DNA of 64,000 nt from Ctena decussata (GCA_963989385.1 OZ022501.1:86474979-86538978), one strand, 5' to 3'. Positions 1-14,100 are shown, counted from the stretch's first letter. Numbers and translations are program-made. Notes: generated by a model from the letters alone, not told the origin.

Positions 1-79
1 CTGTAAGAGCACTGCAAATTCTCTGATCAAGCTGTGCGGATGCCATTTTGCTAATATTGTAGTGTCACGGTTAAATTTT

Positions 80-108
80 AATAATAATAATAATATTATT
101 ATTATTAT
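80..108. repeat. (AAT)n/(ATT)n microsatellite
   Basis: AAT triplets run into ATT triplets, forming a short palindromic simple repeat in the far 5' flank of gene A. No function is inferred. Confidence 0.9.
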
Positions 109-213
109 GTTTTAGATTTTTTCTTCTGTAATGATATAGTTTGTGACTTCGACATTACCTGTCGTTTAAGGTGAATAACTATATCTTATGGGAAAGTTAC
201 TCTCTTATTAATT

Positions 214-453
214 TGAGCCGCGACACGAGAAAAAAACAGCAATGTAGTTATGCGCCCAGTGCAGACTCAGATCAGCCTGGGCATCTGCCCAGTCTGATCA
301 GAGTCTTCGCTGTCCGCAAGGAGGTAGCTTAAGCCCTTGGCTACCCTTTAAGTGCTTAGCTAAGAGTCCGATCAGACTGGGCAGATGCCCAGGCTGATCT
401 GAGTCTGCGCTGGGCGCAAAACCACATTGTAGGTTTTGTCGTGTCGCGGCTCA
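214..453. repeat. hairpin MITE, family M1
   Basis: The element starts TGAGCCGCGACACGAG and ends with the inverse, and the whole ~240 bp is close to one large hairpin (CAGATCAGCCTGGGCATC in one arm, its inverse in the other). The flanks are TT on both sides, consistent with a 2 bp target duplication. Other copies lie at 2461, 3247 (partial), 20969, 41492, 42119, 52902 and 60307. There is no coding capacity, so it is non-autonomous. It lies in the 5' flank of gene A. Confidence 0.85.
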
Positions 454-839
454 TTTGTTGCCTTTCTTCTCAGCAGATTTCAGCCCTGAAAGGAACAAAA
501 TTTATGTGCTCTACACAGTTTCTAAGCACCATATTTGAGAGTTTTTGCGGTTGTTACAAACATACTGAAGATGTGGCTGTGCCTTTTTGAAAATGAAAAA
601 CAGTTTATTTTGGCCAAAATTACGGCCTTTCCAAACACAGAAATTCTTCCGGTTATGGCTGATAGAGAATGAAAATTTGAATAATCAACTCCTTTAACAG
701 TTTTAAGCAGTCTATTCAAAGTACGTCCAGGTTCTTACTTTGATAAAATTACGGATCTTTCGAACTTTTTGAAACTTCGTCCAGGTGCTTATTTTTTTTA
801 TATAAAATTTCGGCTGTTTCAACCTTCAGACCTACCCAA

Positions 840-1671
840 CCCTGTTTAACGTGAAGCCGATTACATGAAAGTGAAATTATGGACCGGTGTAAATGTGAAA
901 ACGACGTTAACTTGAATAGGTAAACACAACAGCAATCAAATAAATGCGCTTGTTTGTCATTGTTCTCTTCTGAATAAAGTAAGAATTTATCAGAATATTA
1001 CCCTTAATGACTTTTTCGATCGATTGTGATTTCATATTATCTCTCACTGTCACAGCCCACCACAATCAGGCATTTAAAATGAATGACTACTGGATAACGA
1101 ACAGAAAAAACCTGTGCTACATGTATCATAAATTCATTATATGAATTTCCACAAATGGAAGGTATTTTATCGCATGTGTCAACAGAGAATACTTAGGTCA
1201 GCCAGTGCATGCGTGCGGACTCAACGGAATTTATGAATCATACAACATCACAGCGTACGGTAAAGCACTGACAGATCGTTTTCTTTGTTGTTATAACAAG
1301 CCACAAATCGCCGTTTCCCGTGGTACAGAATAGATCATACATGTAGGCGTGGCGTTAAAATGGCCATAAGCCATTGTGCATACCGTAAGTACTTAAACCA
1401 GTCTTCGCATTTGCTCAGGCTGATCAGATTCTTTGCATTTCTCATGTAAGAGCCCTAAACATGCTTAGCAGATGTATGAAACAGAAAAAACTGTGATTGA
1501 AAGGCTGATCTGAGGCTTGACTGCTCGCACATGACACGATGCTCCTTTTCATGTCAGTCCTATTAAAAGTCAACAGATGCTAAATAGTGAATCTGATCAT
1601 TGAAGAAAAACTACTTGAAGCGTACTGGCGAAAACAAATCTCTACATGCATATTATGACAGTGCATTTACA
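840..1671 (+). promoter_or_regulatory. 5' flank and candidate promoter of gene A
   Basis: Blocks of this stretch are recognisably duplicated upstream of gene B (about 54890-55170), for example around the TTCGATCGATTGT and TTTCATATTATCTCTC segments. This is shared 5' sequence rather than random intergenic DNA. A TATA-like TATTAAAAG sits at 1561-1569, about 110 bp before the chosen start codon. A decayed M1-like piece lies around 1395-1545. The interval 454-839 shows nothing recognisable. The core promoter call is inference from position and similarity only. Confidence 0.45.
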
Positions 1672-2103
1672 ATGAACAGAACAGCTATCTTACAAACACT
1701 AAATGCTCGTGCATTTCGTATGCGCAAATTGGTTATCTTTTTAGCACTATTCTCTCTTACTGTAACCTATGTGCAAGTGTTTGACAATCAGACAGCTTCT
1801 CAGATGGATGCTACATACCAGATTAACTCGACTGAACCGACGTTAGAGTCAAAAAATGTAACATTGCCAGCTGTAATCAAGCAAGTCGAAGTGATTGAAA
1901 AAGATAAAAAGCAAAACAAAACTGTAGAGGATAGTTTCAACGAAGTAACGGATGAATTTAGTACACAATTGAAAGTAAAGGATACAAGAGCTATAGTACA
2001 ACAGCGGAAACTTTCAAGAGCTAGTGTACATCAGAAATTATCTATGCAAAAACAGCTAGTGTTTAAAGGAAACGGTTACCTTGGAACTGATCTTATGGCA
2101 GTG
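1672..2103 (+). CDS. CHST15-like: gene A exon 1 (residues 1-144: cytosolic tail, membrane anchor, stem)
   Basis: The open frame begins after a TGA at 1594, but the first ATG in it is at 1672 (ACAATGA context, A at -3). It is followed by basic residues and a hydrophobic run ending VTYVQVF. The stem is rich in K, Q, S and T, with sequons NQT, NST, NVT and NKT. The exon ends ATG-GCA-GTG before a consensus donor GTAAGT at 2104, leaving phase 0. The paralogous exon at 55671 aligns throughout and stops at the same residues (DLMAVV) and the same donor, which supports both the start region and the end. It lacks 58 residues that the paralogue has after ATYQ. Confidence 0.85.
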
Positions 2104-5100
2104 GTAAGTCAGAAATACCGGACTCTCATGGAAACTTAATAGCGGCTTTTAGGAACACTTAAGCTATCCTTTAAGCCGCCACTAGGATTCCGTTTGTGTA
2201 CTGTCTTATTGCCCTCCAAGCTTTCCTTTACAAATTCAATGTGGTAAGCAAAATACAACGGTGAAGTTAACGTAAAATAACAGATATTTTCTAAATCTAT
2301 AACCTGTTTTGAAAAGCAAATATGAGCCGCGACTCGACAAAACCAACAATATGGTTGTGCACCCAGTGAAGACTCGGATCAGGCAAGCAGTTGATGTAGT
2401 GTGTTTTGCAAACAAAAAAAATATTGCTAGATGCTTTGTCAGCTGGAACAACGACATAATTAAGCTGCGACACGAGAAAACCAACAAAGTGGTTATGCGG
2501 ATAGTGCAGACTTAGATCAGCCTGGCCATCCGCCCAGTCTGATCAGAGTCTTCGCTGTCCGCATGATGCTAGCTTAGACCCTTAGATACCCTTAAGGGCA
2601 AAGCGAACACCCTTTGCAGATTAAGCGAAATATCAGGTTGATCTGAGTCTGCACTGGGTGCGCATGCCACCTTGTTGGTTTTCACGTGTGCTGCTCAAAT
2701 ATGCTGAAAAACAAAATTACATGGTTTCACTCAAAATACAATGTACCAAATTACTCATGCCATAAAAATCGTATAACCACACGTGCAATAACATTTTTGG
2801 TGCGTACAGTACGTGTAATTTCACTGATAGTGACTGTGTTCTTAATGTTCATTTTGAAGGCGATGAAATCCCATTTTCGGTGATCCGCCTGTTTGAGGAT
2901 TTACCTCCTCTAAGCATTGCTACCAACCTGCTAATCACATTATAACTGGTGATCCTGGCAACGTTGAATATTTAAACTTAAGGGAAATACTTTATGAAGG
3001 ACCTCAATATATGGAGCCTATGTAATTTCGTTGGAAGCAGAATTTGTCATAAATACTGGTTTCTGTCGAAGACTATGCTACATGCGGGGCTAAACGGAAA
3101 GAGGCTTAACTTGACACACTGTCAGAGCGGGTCAAATCGATACGCGTCCTTGGTAATCGGACATATTTCTATCTTAAGCACGACCATGTCAACCTAAATG
3201 TTAATCGGTTTTTCACATTCCTGAGGGCTGATCTCAATTATAAATATGAGCCGCGACACGAGAAACAAAAATTTGGTTGTGCACCCAGCGCAGACTCAGA
3301 TCAGCCTGGGCATCCACCCAGTCAGATCAGATTTTTTACAAAGCGCTTAAAGGGTAGCTAAGGGTCTAAGCTACCACTATGCGGACAGCGAAGACTAGGA
3401 TCAGACTGGGCGGATGCCCAGGCTGATCTCAATTATGTCGTTGTTCGAGCTGACAAAGCATCTAGCAATATTGTTTTGTTTGCAAAACACACTACATCAA
3501 CTGCTTGAGAGAGGAGCTTTTTTGAACTCTGCACAGGGAAACCCTACATAAACATGCACTTTGACGAAAGAGGAAACTCTCAGATACCACAAGACGGTTT
3601 TGCTTTCATTTGGAATTTGCACAGCAGAGGAATATCTCGACATTCCCATACTGTATTGAATCCCAAAGTTACATAACGATCCTTAAAAGCAACGATATAT
3701 CTTAGGCTCGGCTAAGTCTTACACCAAGTCTCTCTCTCTCAAAGTCTTACAAGAATACTTACCACACCGGGTAGGCGGCAATCGAAAACGCTCTTAACAA
3801 TCGATTAACGCGGATCAAAACCAGCGTTTTCTATTGCAAAACAGCGTATTCGATCGCAAATTGTCGCCGATTTGCAATCGAATACGCTGTTTCTGTTTTT
3901 GATCCGCGTTCGTCGATTGCACGAGTGGTTTCGATTGCCGCCTACCCGGTGTGCTTACGGCAGTAAAGAACGGAACTCGTCGGTTCAAACACACGGTTCA
4001 GGACCACTCTGGTATTCATACAAAACATTCTGAAGTTGATATCATTAAAATGGTGGAATTCTCATCGACAATAATTACGTGGAGTTCAGCGGGTAAGTTT
4101 TTCAACAGACAGTTGGCATACCATTGACCCCTTACTTGGCGACTTATATAAGGCGGAGTTCATAAAGGGGCTCTCCAAACCAGGTTAAACACGCTTTGCA
4201 CAACAATTCAATTTCACATACAGATACATAGATGATGCTCCACCTGTGAACAATTAAAAGATTTCGGAGTCTATTGATATCATCCACCCATGTGGACTTG
4301 AAATTTAGGACGCTACATAAAATGTTATCTTTATACTGAGAATGGAAAGATTGTATCTAGGCTTTATGACAGGAGGCACGCCTTCAATATTACCATTGTT
4401 AACTTTTCATTTCTGAGTAGCAATAGCAATATTACTTCGGCACAAGCATACGGAGTTGATGTCCCTCCCTTTTCCACTATGCTATAGCCTGTTTCAAATA
4501 TCAAGACATTTTAATAGAGGGAAGCTACTCACATGCTTAGTGGTTAACCCAATCACGGTTGACAACTTTGCTGTCCTCTTTAATTGCACGCCGGTGGGTC
4601 GGGGTTCAGACTCTATGATAGCCCCTACATAAAGCTATATATTAGTTGGTTGGGGCCGGATGTTTGTCTGTTTCTTGGCCCACCGGGGTTCAAATGGTGG
4701 TCTTCTTTTGCTCCAGTACTCCAGTGGTGTTGCTGACGCTCCAAGGATCTCTGGGTGTCTCAACACGTTTTGGCTGTCGAGTCCTCATCCTTGCTTCATC
4801 ACGGTCTTTTCTTGATCTTAATTGTTGACCGTGATGACTCTCTGATGAGTTAGGGGACCTCCATACGAACCGAACTACCAACTAATTGTGTGCACCGCAG
4901 CGGAGGGTGAGGGTGAAGGTTTAGGCCCAGTAAAACCAGATTAAACCCCCCAGTAGTTATTACTGACCGTCCCAAGGCGGTACTTTTGTTGCGGTTGCAT
5001 TTGTTTTATGTTCGGTGCTGTTTAATTTATTGTGTTCTCAGTTTAATCCTTCTATCATAAAAATAGAAAATAGGTAAAAATAATTGTTTAATGTTTTTCA

Positions 5101-8100
5101 TATAATTTGCTTAGTCCGTTGTAACCCGTCTGTTGGTCTAAATTATTTAGTTCAATAACGATAGCTGAGTTGCCATCTATTTGGGAAAGAGCTGCTGACT
5201 CGGTTTATCACTTGTAATTTATTGTTTGTTGGGATGTCTTTGTCAATCTTTCCCTTTAATGTTGGGGATAGGGTTTGGGATCTGATTCAGTCAGTTCCTG
5301 AAGTGTAGTTACTCTTTAAATTCACATGCAAATTGTTGTCACAAGGTTATCGCAGAAGGAAACTTGTGTCACTTCTTACAAAAGATCTATAAACATGACC
5401 TCGTTAATCCCAACAATGTGGCCGCTTCTAAACTTATTTCCGACCTGATAGCCGCATAATATGGCTTCACTGACTTTTCCATCAGATACGAGGGGCATTT
5501 CAGAAATAGTGAAAATGGGTATGCAACTCCCAGGAACGTTGACCGATTTTTGAAACTTTTATTTTCACTTTTAGATTTACATATCATCCAATGGCCTTCA
5601 TTTAAAAGATTTCAGTCACTAGTATTTTCTTCAAAATATGCCTTGACAAATGAGGTTAGGGTAGGGACACTGGGTAGAAACGGACTAAATATTTATGTAA
5701 AAACAAATTCATATTTTCTAACTCTGAAGACAAACAACTCTGGATTGATTCCTATTGTATCTGTGATAGTGAAATTATTCCAGTATGAAAGTCCTTATTT
5801 CAGCTGCTTTGCTAAAACATAAGAGTTATTTTGCAAGATAAGCTAATCATGGAACAATGTGCATTTCTTATGACGTCACTTTCTCTGCTAAACTGAAACG
5901 TAAAGAAAGCTTTATAAACTTCTATATTGAGGTTAGTTGAAGTGAAAGTGAATGTTTGATGGCAGCTATGCAACAAACAAAATATGATTAAACTTTGATT
6001 CGTCATGCTTGTTTTTGTCGAGCCCGCTTGCGGTGAGCGAGACATAGTTGTTACAATGTCAGTTCGGTGTATGTCCGTGCGTGCGTTAGTGCGTGCGTGC
6101 GTGCGAGCGTGCGTGCGTGCGTCCGTCCGGATTTGTCCGGGCCATAACTTCTACATTTATGGACGGATTTCAAAATAATTTGTTACAATTGTTCTCCTTG
6201 ATGAGTAAAAGTGCCTTTTGAAACATTTGTTCAGGTAGGTCCAAGGTCAAGGTCACACTTGAAGGTCAAATGATAAAATGGCCATAAATTAAGCTTGTCC
6301 GAGCGATAACTTCTCAATTTATGAATGGATTTCAAAATAATTTGGCACAATTATTCTCCTTGATGAATAGAAGTGCCATTTGAAACATTTGTTCAGGTAG
6401 GTCCAAGGTCAAGATCACACTTGAAGGTCAAATGATAAAATGGCCATAAATTGAGCTTGTCCGAGCCATTACTTCTACATTTATTGGTGGATTTCAAAAT
6501 AATTTGGCACAATTGTTCTCGTTGATGTTTAAAAGTGCCATTTGGAAAATTTATTCAAGTAGGTCCATGGTGAAGGTCACACTTGAAGGTCAAATGATAA
6601 AATGGCCATAATTTGAGCTTGTCTGAGCCATAACTTCAACATTTAAAAATGGATTTCAAAATAATTTAACACAATTGTTCTCCTTGATGAGTAAAAGTGC
6701 CATTTGGAACATTTGTTCAAGTAGGTCCAAAGTCAAGGTCACACTTGAAGGTCAAATGATAAAATGGTCATAAATTGAGCTTGTCTGAGCCATTACTTCT
6801 ACATTTAGGGATGGATTTCAAAATAAATTGGCACAATTGTTCTTCTTGATGAGTGGAAGTGTCAAATGACATATGTGTTTGGGTAGGTCCAAGGTCAAGG
6901 TCACAGTTGAAGGTCAGATATTGTAACTGTCATCAATTGAGCTTGTCTGGGTCATCACTTCTACTTATTTTCCTTTGTGAAAATTTGGAAAAAAAGAAGA
7001 AAATGCTGGCTAAGCATGATGTTTTTTTTTTTTTTGTTTTTTTTTGCTTCTTTCTAGAGTGAAGCAGTTACTTAGTCTTGACATACTTATAGGTCACTAA
7101 AGCAAACAGCCGGCTCGACCAGTTGTTTATGATAAATTATCCCACCCATCCACATATTTCAATATCAGTATATCATATAAAATAAACCGTCTTTCAAGTC
7201 TTAATGTGTAGATCTTATTTTTAATATGTCACTCTACCTTTTGACATTAGACAAAATTAATTATAATTTAGCCGGCGTCTTTTTATAAGTAGATCATTTC
7301 ATTTTTTGCTTTGTATTTTATATGAATTGCTTTTACTTTTGCAACTTCCGGTATGGAGTTTGCTCTTATATCCTACAATGTCATGAGTCATATTGATGTT
7401 AATCGTAACAGAATGTAGTGACCTAATCATTTCAGTACTAAAATGCCTGTTGTTTGTTGAAATTGAATGTGAATAGGCTAAATACTGCGGTACCCATTTA
7501 TGTATATAGTGATTTTGTAATAACTTTGCATTTAAAACCGCATAACAGAGAAACAACTCGTTTATTATTTTACTTGTGTAGAATCTTGAAATGATTTCTG
7601 TATATTTCTTTTCTTACATTTGATAGACAGCATCACGTATTTCTTTATAAAATTTATCATTATTTCATTGAGCAAATGGCGAAAGAACACAAGAGACCCT
7701 CAATGAAAATTGATAGTTTCCAATATCCACACCCTTACGACGTATACGCACATGCTGTCATGCATGAGTGACTTAGAAAATCATTTTATACATATTGCAC
7801 GAGACCACAATTATTTTTACTATCTAGTTTAATTATCCATCTTTCCATGAAACTTTTCTCACAACACCTCAGGAACTTTTAACTCTCTTTTCCTCCAGTC
7901 TCTGAGGCATGACAAGCCATTTTCAAACAGTTTCAACAGGGAAAAAACTGCTTCTGCTTTCGCAGTCTTTCAGGTAAACATTGACCCGTCAACTTATGAA
8001 ACAATCTGCCGTTAGAGGGTCACCTATGAAGGGTGTGATTCGGTTCCACTAGTTACCTCCAGTGCTGGGGATTCTGAACTCATTATACATTTTCAAGAGG

Positions 8101-11100
8101 CGTATTCAAGGTTTTTTTCAGTTTGCTATAGCAAGCAGGATATTCAGTCAAACTGGCCTTCTTAGAAACCAATGAACCAGGGAACTTCTGTGCGAAAGTA
8201 TATCCTGAAAAAGTTCAACTAATCAAGGGAAATAATTGTGGACTGATTCCTATCAGACCCTCATTTGGAATTAAAATTCAAAAGTTTGCCTTTTAATTTA
8301 TTTCTACAGCTTTCTAGAACCTGTTCTGGTAGTATGATGTCAGTTACTTAAACTGTAGAAATCTGACAGACATTTAAACAAATATACTACAAGTCCAATT
8401 TCTACACCTTGCCGGACACCACCTTTGGACTTAAAGTTTGGTATTTTTTGGCTATAACTTCCTTATTTATTGATTTTTTTTTTCATGAAATAAACTTTTC
8501 TTAAGTCATCAGGAACTTTTCTATCTATCTTTACCAACATAATTCAGAAAAAGATCATTCTTGCATGTCTATAGTAAAACTTAGTCAAATTTTAAAGCAA
8601 TTCAAAAAAATATTAAATTCTAAAATTAAAATTTGAAAATGAAAATGGATCCTAAAACTACTGAATTTTAGCCGTCATAGCTTCCATACCATTGTTAAAG
8701 AAGATGAGAAGCACTTCAAGTCCAGAGTTTATCAGCCTTGAGAGTCAGAAGCAAGCAACTGTCACTAGTGCCAGTAAAGTGTCCCTGAATTGTCAACAGA
8801 ATACACGAACGCACCTGCATACATGTATACAAACGGATGTCATCTGTGGCAGAATAAAGTGCCATGACTACATATATATTGTCAGATGTAGAATTACATA
8901 TTTCTAAGAAGTTGACAGCACTCAAGAAAGGTATAATGGTTCGGAAGTCCAATTTTTCCCCATTCTTCTAGTTATATGCAATATCATCAACAACTATGAA
9001 AGGCGATCGAAAGAAAGCACCAACACAGTTTAAGAAGGGATGTGCACCATGGAACAAAGGTGTCTCTCTGCCCTCAGCACAGCCAACTGATGAATCAGGT
9101 CCACCAGAATCCAGCAGAACAATCAGAATGAATAAAGAAGAGTATTGCCTGGTGACACAAATATCCAGATATGGTACTTCCAGAGCCATGCCAGACTGTG
9201 AAGGTAAACCGGGCTCAGTCAGGCTTCTCCGTCCCACTATGCCTTCTACATCAGACCTGAAAAAGGAACAGGTTCCAAAAGACACTGAGGATTTGAGACT
9301 GGTAGACAACACAAAAATGGTTGACGTATGGAACACAGCCTATGAATTGCACAGAGGATATGCACCCAAGTGTGACGTTCCGCAGATGGAGGTAGCAAAT
9401 GAGAAGAAATGGGGCGTGTGCTGGAAAATAACTCTACAGTGTGTTAAATGTTGCTTCCAAACACCTGAATTCAAGCTCTACAAAGAAGTCAGTACCCGAA
9501 AACCAGGGCCTAACCCATGAGCACCTAATATAGGCCTCAGCATTGGGCTTCAAGACGCACCATTGGGAAATAAAGGTGCCAGGCTTCTTATGGCGACTAT
9601 GGATGTACCCCCACCAGCCAGAAGTTGCATGCAGAGGACATCATAGAAAGTAGCAAAGCAAGTAACAGAGCTAAACAAGACAGATATGGCTGAGAAGGTA
9701 GAGATGCTCAAGGAGATAAATACTAAGCGTGGTCATGACCGGTCAGAAATTAACATCGCCATGGACGGAAGGTACAACTAAGTGACAATAGCAAGCCATA
9801 AAAAGCCAGGCCAGAATGCATCACAAGCAGTTGGTGTTGCATGTGAAACTATGACAGACAAGAAATGTGTGGTTTAAGCCTGCTTTAAAAATAAACTTTG
9901 TTGGACTGGTGCCTGTTTAAAAGGAAAGGGCATTGATGTACAGTGCCCTGGAGGACACACTGAGTGCACAGCCAACATGTCACAATTTGCACCTTTTTCA
10001 GAATATGATATGGGTCATAAAATAGGCAGCCAGCTTTCTCTTCAGGGCATACTAGTCAAGTATGCCACAACAGATGGAGACTCCAGATCAGCACAAGGCT
10101 TAAATAATGTTATGAAGATACTTCACCCTATGTGGAGTGTGCAACGCTTAGCGGACCCAACGCATTTGGGCCAGTCACAGTTTCTAAAGTGTTATCAGGC
10201 CAATTTTAGTGACGGAATGTTTCCCGGACGAACACGCGAACAGGAAAATGAGGCTCAGAAAGTTCTGAGTCAGGATGTAAAAGCAAGATGCAGCTTAATT
10301 CTTTAGGAACTCATGAAAGATCATGCCGTTCATATGGCTGCATGTAAGTGGATATTACCTAAAGTTTTGGAATCGACACTGCCATGTTATGATGGGGACT
10401 GTTCCAAATGTGCGAACAATTCAGTTGTGTGTCATGGTGGTGTTACGAATAACTGGTGGAATCGCTCCATGTTTCTGTCATCTAACAGGATCCATAACCT
10501 TAACATGAATAAAAATGACAAGGTTCTACTATCAGAAATACTGAAAATTAAGTTAAGTGTTGCTTCTGTAAAACAAATGAAACTATACACAGATACTCAG
10601 AGAGGTGAAGCAGTTAACCGTGCTCTAAGTGTTTCACTCCCAAAGAATGTCAATTTCTCTGCCACAATGGAAGGAAGGGGTTCTTCAGCAATTCATAGGG
10701 TCAATAATGATCCAGGAACTTCTGTTATTAAGAAATGTGAATATTCTGGAATAGAACTTTCATCTCGTACAAAGCGTGCTCGGAGCCCAGCAGACAGGGA
10801 TGCAGACTACCACAGAAACTATTCAAAGAGATCGTGAAGTATTAAACATAAGCTTGTGGTGAACAGTAAGAGAATTCAGGCTCATTCTGAGTTTAAGCAA
10901 AGTACGAAAGTTAAATCAGACTACAGAAAAGGACAGTTGGGTCGATTCCATCTAACCATGCTCATGGAACTGATCAGAAGTAACTTTAGCAACAACTTAT
11001 AGTGTTATTTGCTTTCCTATTATTCTGTTCTGTTATGTTTGATGAATTTAGTAACAAAATTTGGTACTCAATTGGGCACTAAAATCTTTTACTAAATTCT

Positions 11101-14100
11101 TTCAGAACATTCACCAAATTCTTTTACCAAATTCTTTCCTGAAATTTTTTGTGACTGTATGGATATAAGTTTGTTTACCTGCTTGCCTGTTTTTCTCCCT
11201 TTGTTTTCGGTTTGTTGTTAGACATCACATGTTAGCATTAGATAGGTAATAAAAATTAATCGAAACCTTTGGTATTGTTGTTACTTAGAATCCAGATTTA
11301 ATTATGTTTCCAAAATGTATCAAACCAAGTACAGTAATTAGACCCAAAATTCTGAGCTGGAAGTACCAGAACCAAAAAAGCAGACCCAGATCAGCCTGTT
11401 TCTTTACGGGCAATCTGATCAGGATCTGCCATTTTGTCAGACTGCCAGAACTAAGCCATTTTACGGCTTTAAGAAAGACCAGCTTCCAGCCACTTTTAGG
11501 ACAATTACTGTAGATGGTCAAGATACAGATCCCAGGTTATGGGTCCTAGGTTCAGATATGGATCCCACACCATAAGGTGGCTTCCTCTTCCCAGACAAGA
11601 CAGTGGCACTATATGGCATACAGAATTCAAGACGACAGCTTGTGCACTGCAAGGGTTGATCTGGATCTACACTGTTTGCAAAGGTTTACACACTAGTGTA
11701 CAGATTACTGAATACCTTTTTACAATTTAATGTGCAATAAACACAGCGGATATTCCCCATGACTTTGACATTTGCCACGGTCGACACACTTGATTCGCTC
11801 ACAGTTGAGTTCATGGGGCTCGGCCGACAAATAGTCTGACCGTATACACAAGGAATTGTGACACAGATGGCTTATATCTCTGTCATCAATATCCAAATGC
11901 CTTGTGAAAACCATCAAACACAATCTGTGAGCTGTGGTAGATCTCCACTGTCCAGTTACTAGGCAATTGTATTTTACAGCGCCATAGCCGTTTTTCTGCA
12001 CTTTCCGCGCCCAGTCTTTCCGGTAAACATTGACCCGTCAACTTATGAGACAATCTGCCGTTGTAGGGGCACCTATGAAGGGTGTGATTCGATTCCTCTA
12101 GCTACCTCCAGTGCTGGGGATTCTGAACTAATTATACATTTTCAAGAAGCATAATCAAGGCTTTTCTCAGTTTGCTATAGCAAGCAGGATATTCAGTCAA
12201 ACTGGCCTTCTTAGAAACCAATGAACCAGGGAACTATTTCTGCGAAAGTATATCCTGAAAGTGTTCAACCAATCAAGGGAAATAATTGTGGACTGATTCC
12301 ATATCATTGTTAACCTATTGAAATTATCTTTCCAATGATATATATAAAATCACTGCTAAATATGAACCAATAGGGAACCCTGAGCTCATTTACATTATTT
12401 CTGAAATGCCCCTCGCATATAGACATTGCGAGTGTATTATCATTGGCAGGCTATGTTTACTACTCGCGAGCACCTGATCACACTTCTATGTTGGGTCCAT
12501 GTCTGTATATCTGAATATTTTGGACTCGTCAATGTTTATAAGGATTATTTGAGCTCGGACTTATGATTTTGGTACTTTGACCTGTAGTGTAGTGGATAAG
12601 ACTCCGTACTACCAATCCAGGGGTCGCAAGATCGATCCCCCGCTTCTCCGATCTTTCGGATGAGACTTAAAACCGAGGTCCCGTCTCCATATGACCTCGT
12701 TGATGGTGGGACGTTAAACCCGAGGTCACTCACTGGTACTTTGACCGCTTTGCTTAAAATGTCGTTTGATTAGCGGAATCCTACAATCGTGGTTATTTCA
12801 TATAAAAAGTATGAAACTCGCCAAAGGCCCGTTTCATACATTTCATACGAAATGATCACTCATATAATATCCTCTATATTTGTTGTTTTCAAACATTTGT
12901 TGCGTTTCTCTTGTACTGGGCTTATTATGTTTGTGATTTATAAATCAGATAAAATAATGTTGAGATAACCAGTATGTTTTGCCTGCACCTGTGAAAGAGC
13001 AGTTCACTTTGCTATCCGTTTAAGGTGGTGATTTATGGTAAATGTAAAAATCTGCATAAAACCATAAAAAAGTAAGATATCTCCCTGAAAGTTAGCAGAC
13101 TTCTTATTTTGTTGTTGTTTACAGTCTAGAATAAAAAATAGACGTACATGCTTCTTAAAAAAATGTTCTTATAAGGAAAGATCAAAGGATAGTTTTCTGC
13201 GCATTAATCTAAAAAAATAACATCGTTATTGAAAATTTACTGAAGGTAGGTTATTGCATAATGAAGAGCGTCCTAGCAATTATTTATTCCAACTCTTTCT
13301 CAAATTGTAATGTAGACCAGATGAAAACGGTAGCTTTTTCTCAAATGTTCAACCATGTACAAGGTAATGTACACTGGATGCATTTATTAATCATAGGGTA
13401 GGCAAGCATACCTATGTAACACCTACAGTATGAATAATACATTACTTACATGATCACTGGTGTGTAGATGAAATTGTTCAACCTTGTTAAGATAGCCTCA
13501 CCTGTGTGTTTTGACAAAAAAAATTGGATACAGACCGCATCTTTTTACATCTGCTCAGCCTGATAATGTGTGAAAGGGTTTGAAAAAATAATTGTTAGGA
13601 CGTTCTCTATTACGCAACAAGGAGCTCTCAGCACTAAGTATTTTTTCAATAACAATATTATTTTTTCAGATTATTGCGCACAAAATTACCCTTTGATCTT
13701 TGCTTATAAAAACATTTTTTAACATTAACAAATGCTGCATTTTGGGAGTCTGAATTGTGAGAAACAATATAAGGAAGGCATATGCTAAGTTTTGGAAAGA
13801 TCAGCGGTATTTTGAGTGTTTGATGCAGATTTTTGTCTTTGTTCCAAATCAGTGATTATCACCACCTCAACTTGTGTTCTGTTTATCGTGTAACTAATTT
13901 TGTTTGGTGTCGTGAGTGAGATTTGGGACTTGATTCTATTGGTTCCTGACAATAACACATCAATAACACCTTATGTTTACGAGAAAGATTTTTGGGAAGA
14001 CCAATTTTCAATCAATATACCTGTCACTCCCAAACAATAATATTCAAACAATGTGTCTTTCGAACATCTGTTACATGGAAATGTGGTAGCTTCAATTAAC

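Noticed and set aside
4646..4881. Open frames on both strands of family F
   Set aside because: The region is an interspersed repeat, and the partner at 40967 does not keep the frames.
9518..10306. Possible stop-codon readthrough or altered genetic code in the Mutator-like frame
   Set aside because: All three stop codons occur at unconserved-looking positions, and gene A uses normal stops. Pseudogene decay is simpler.
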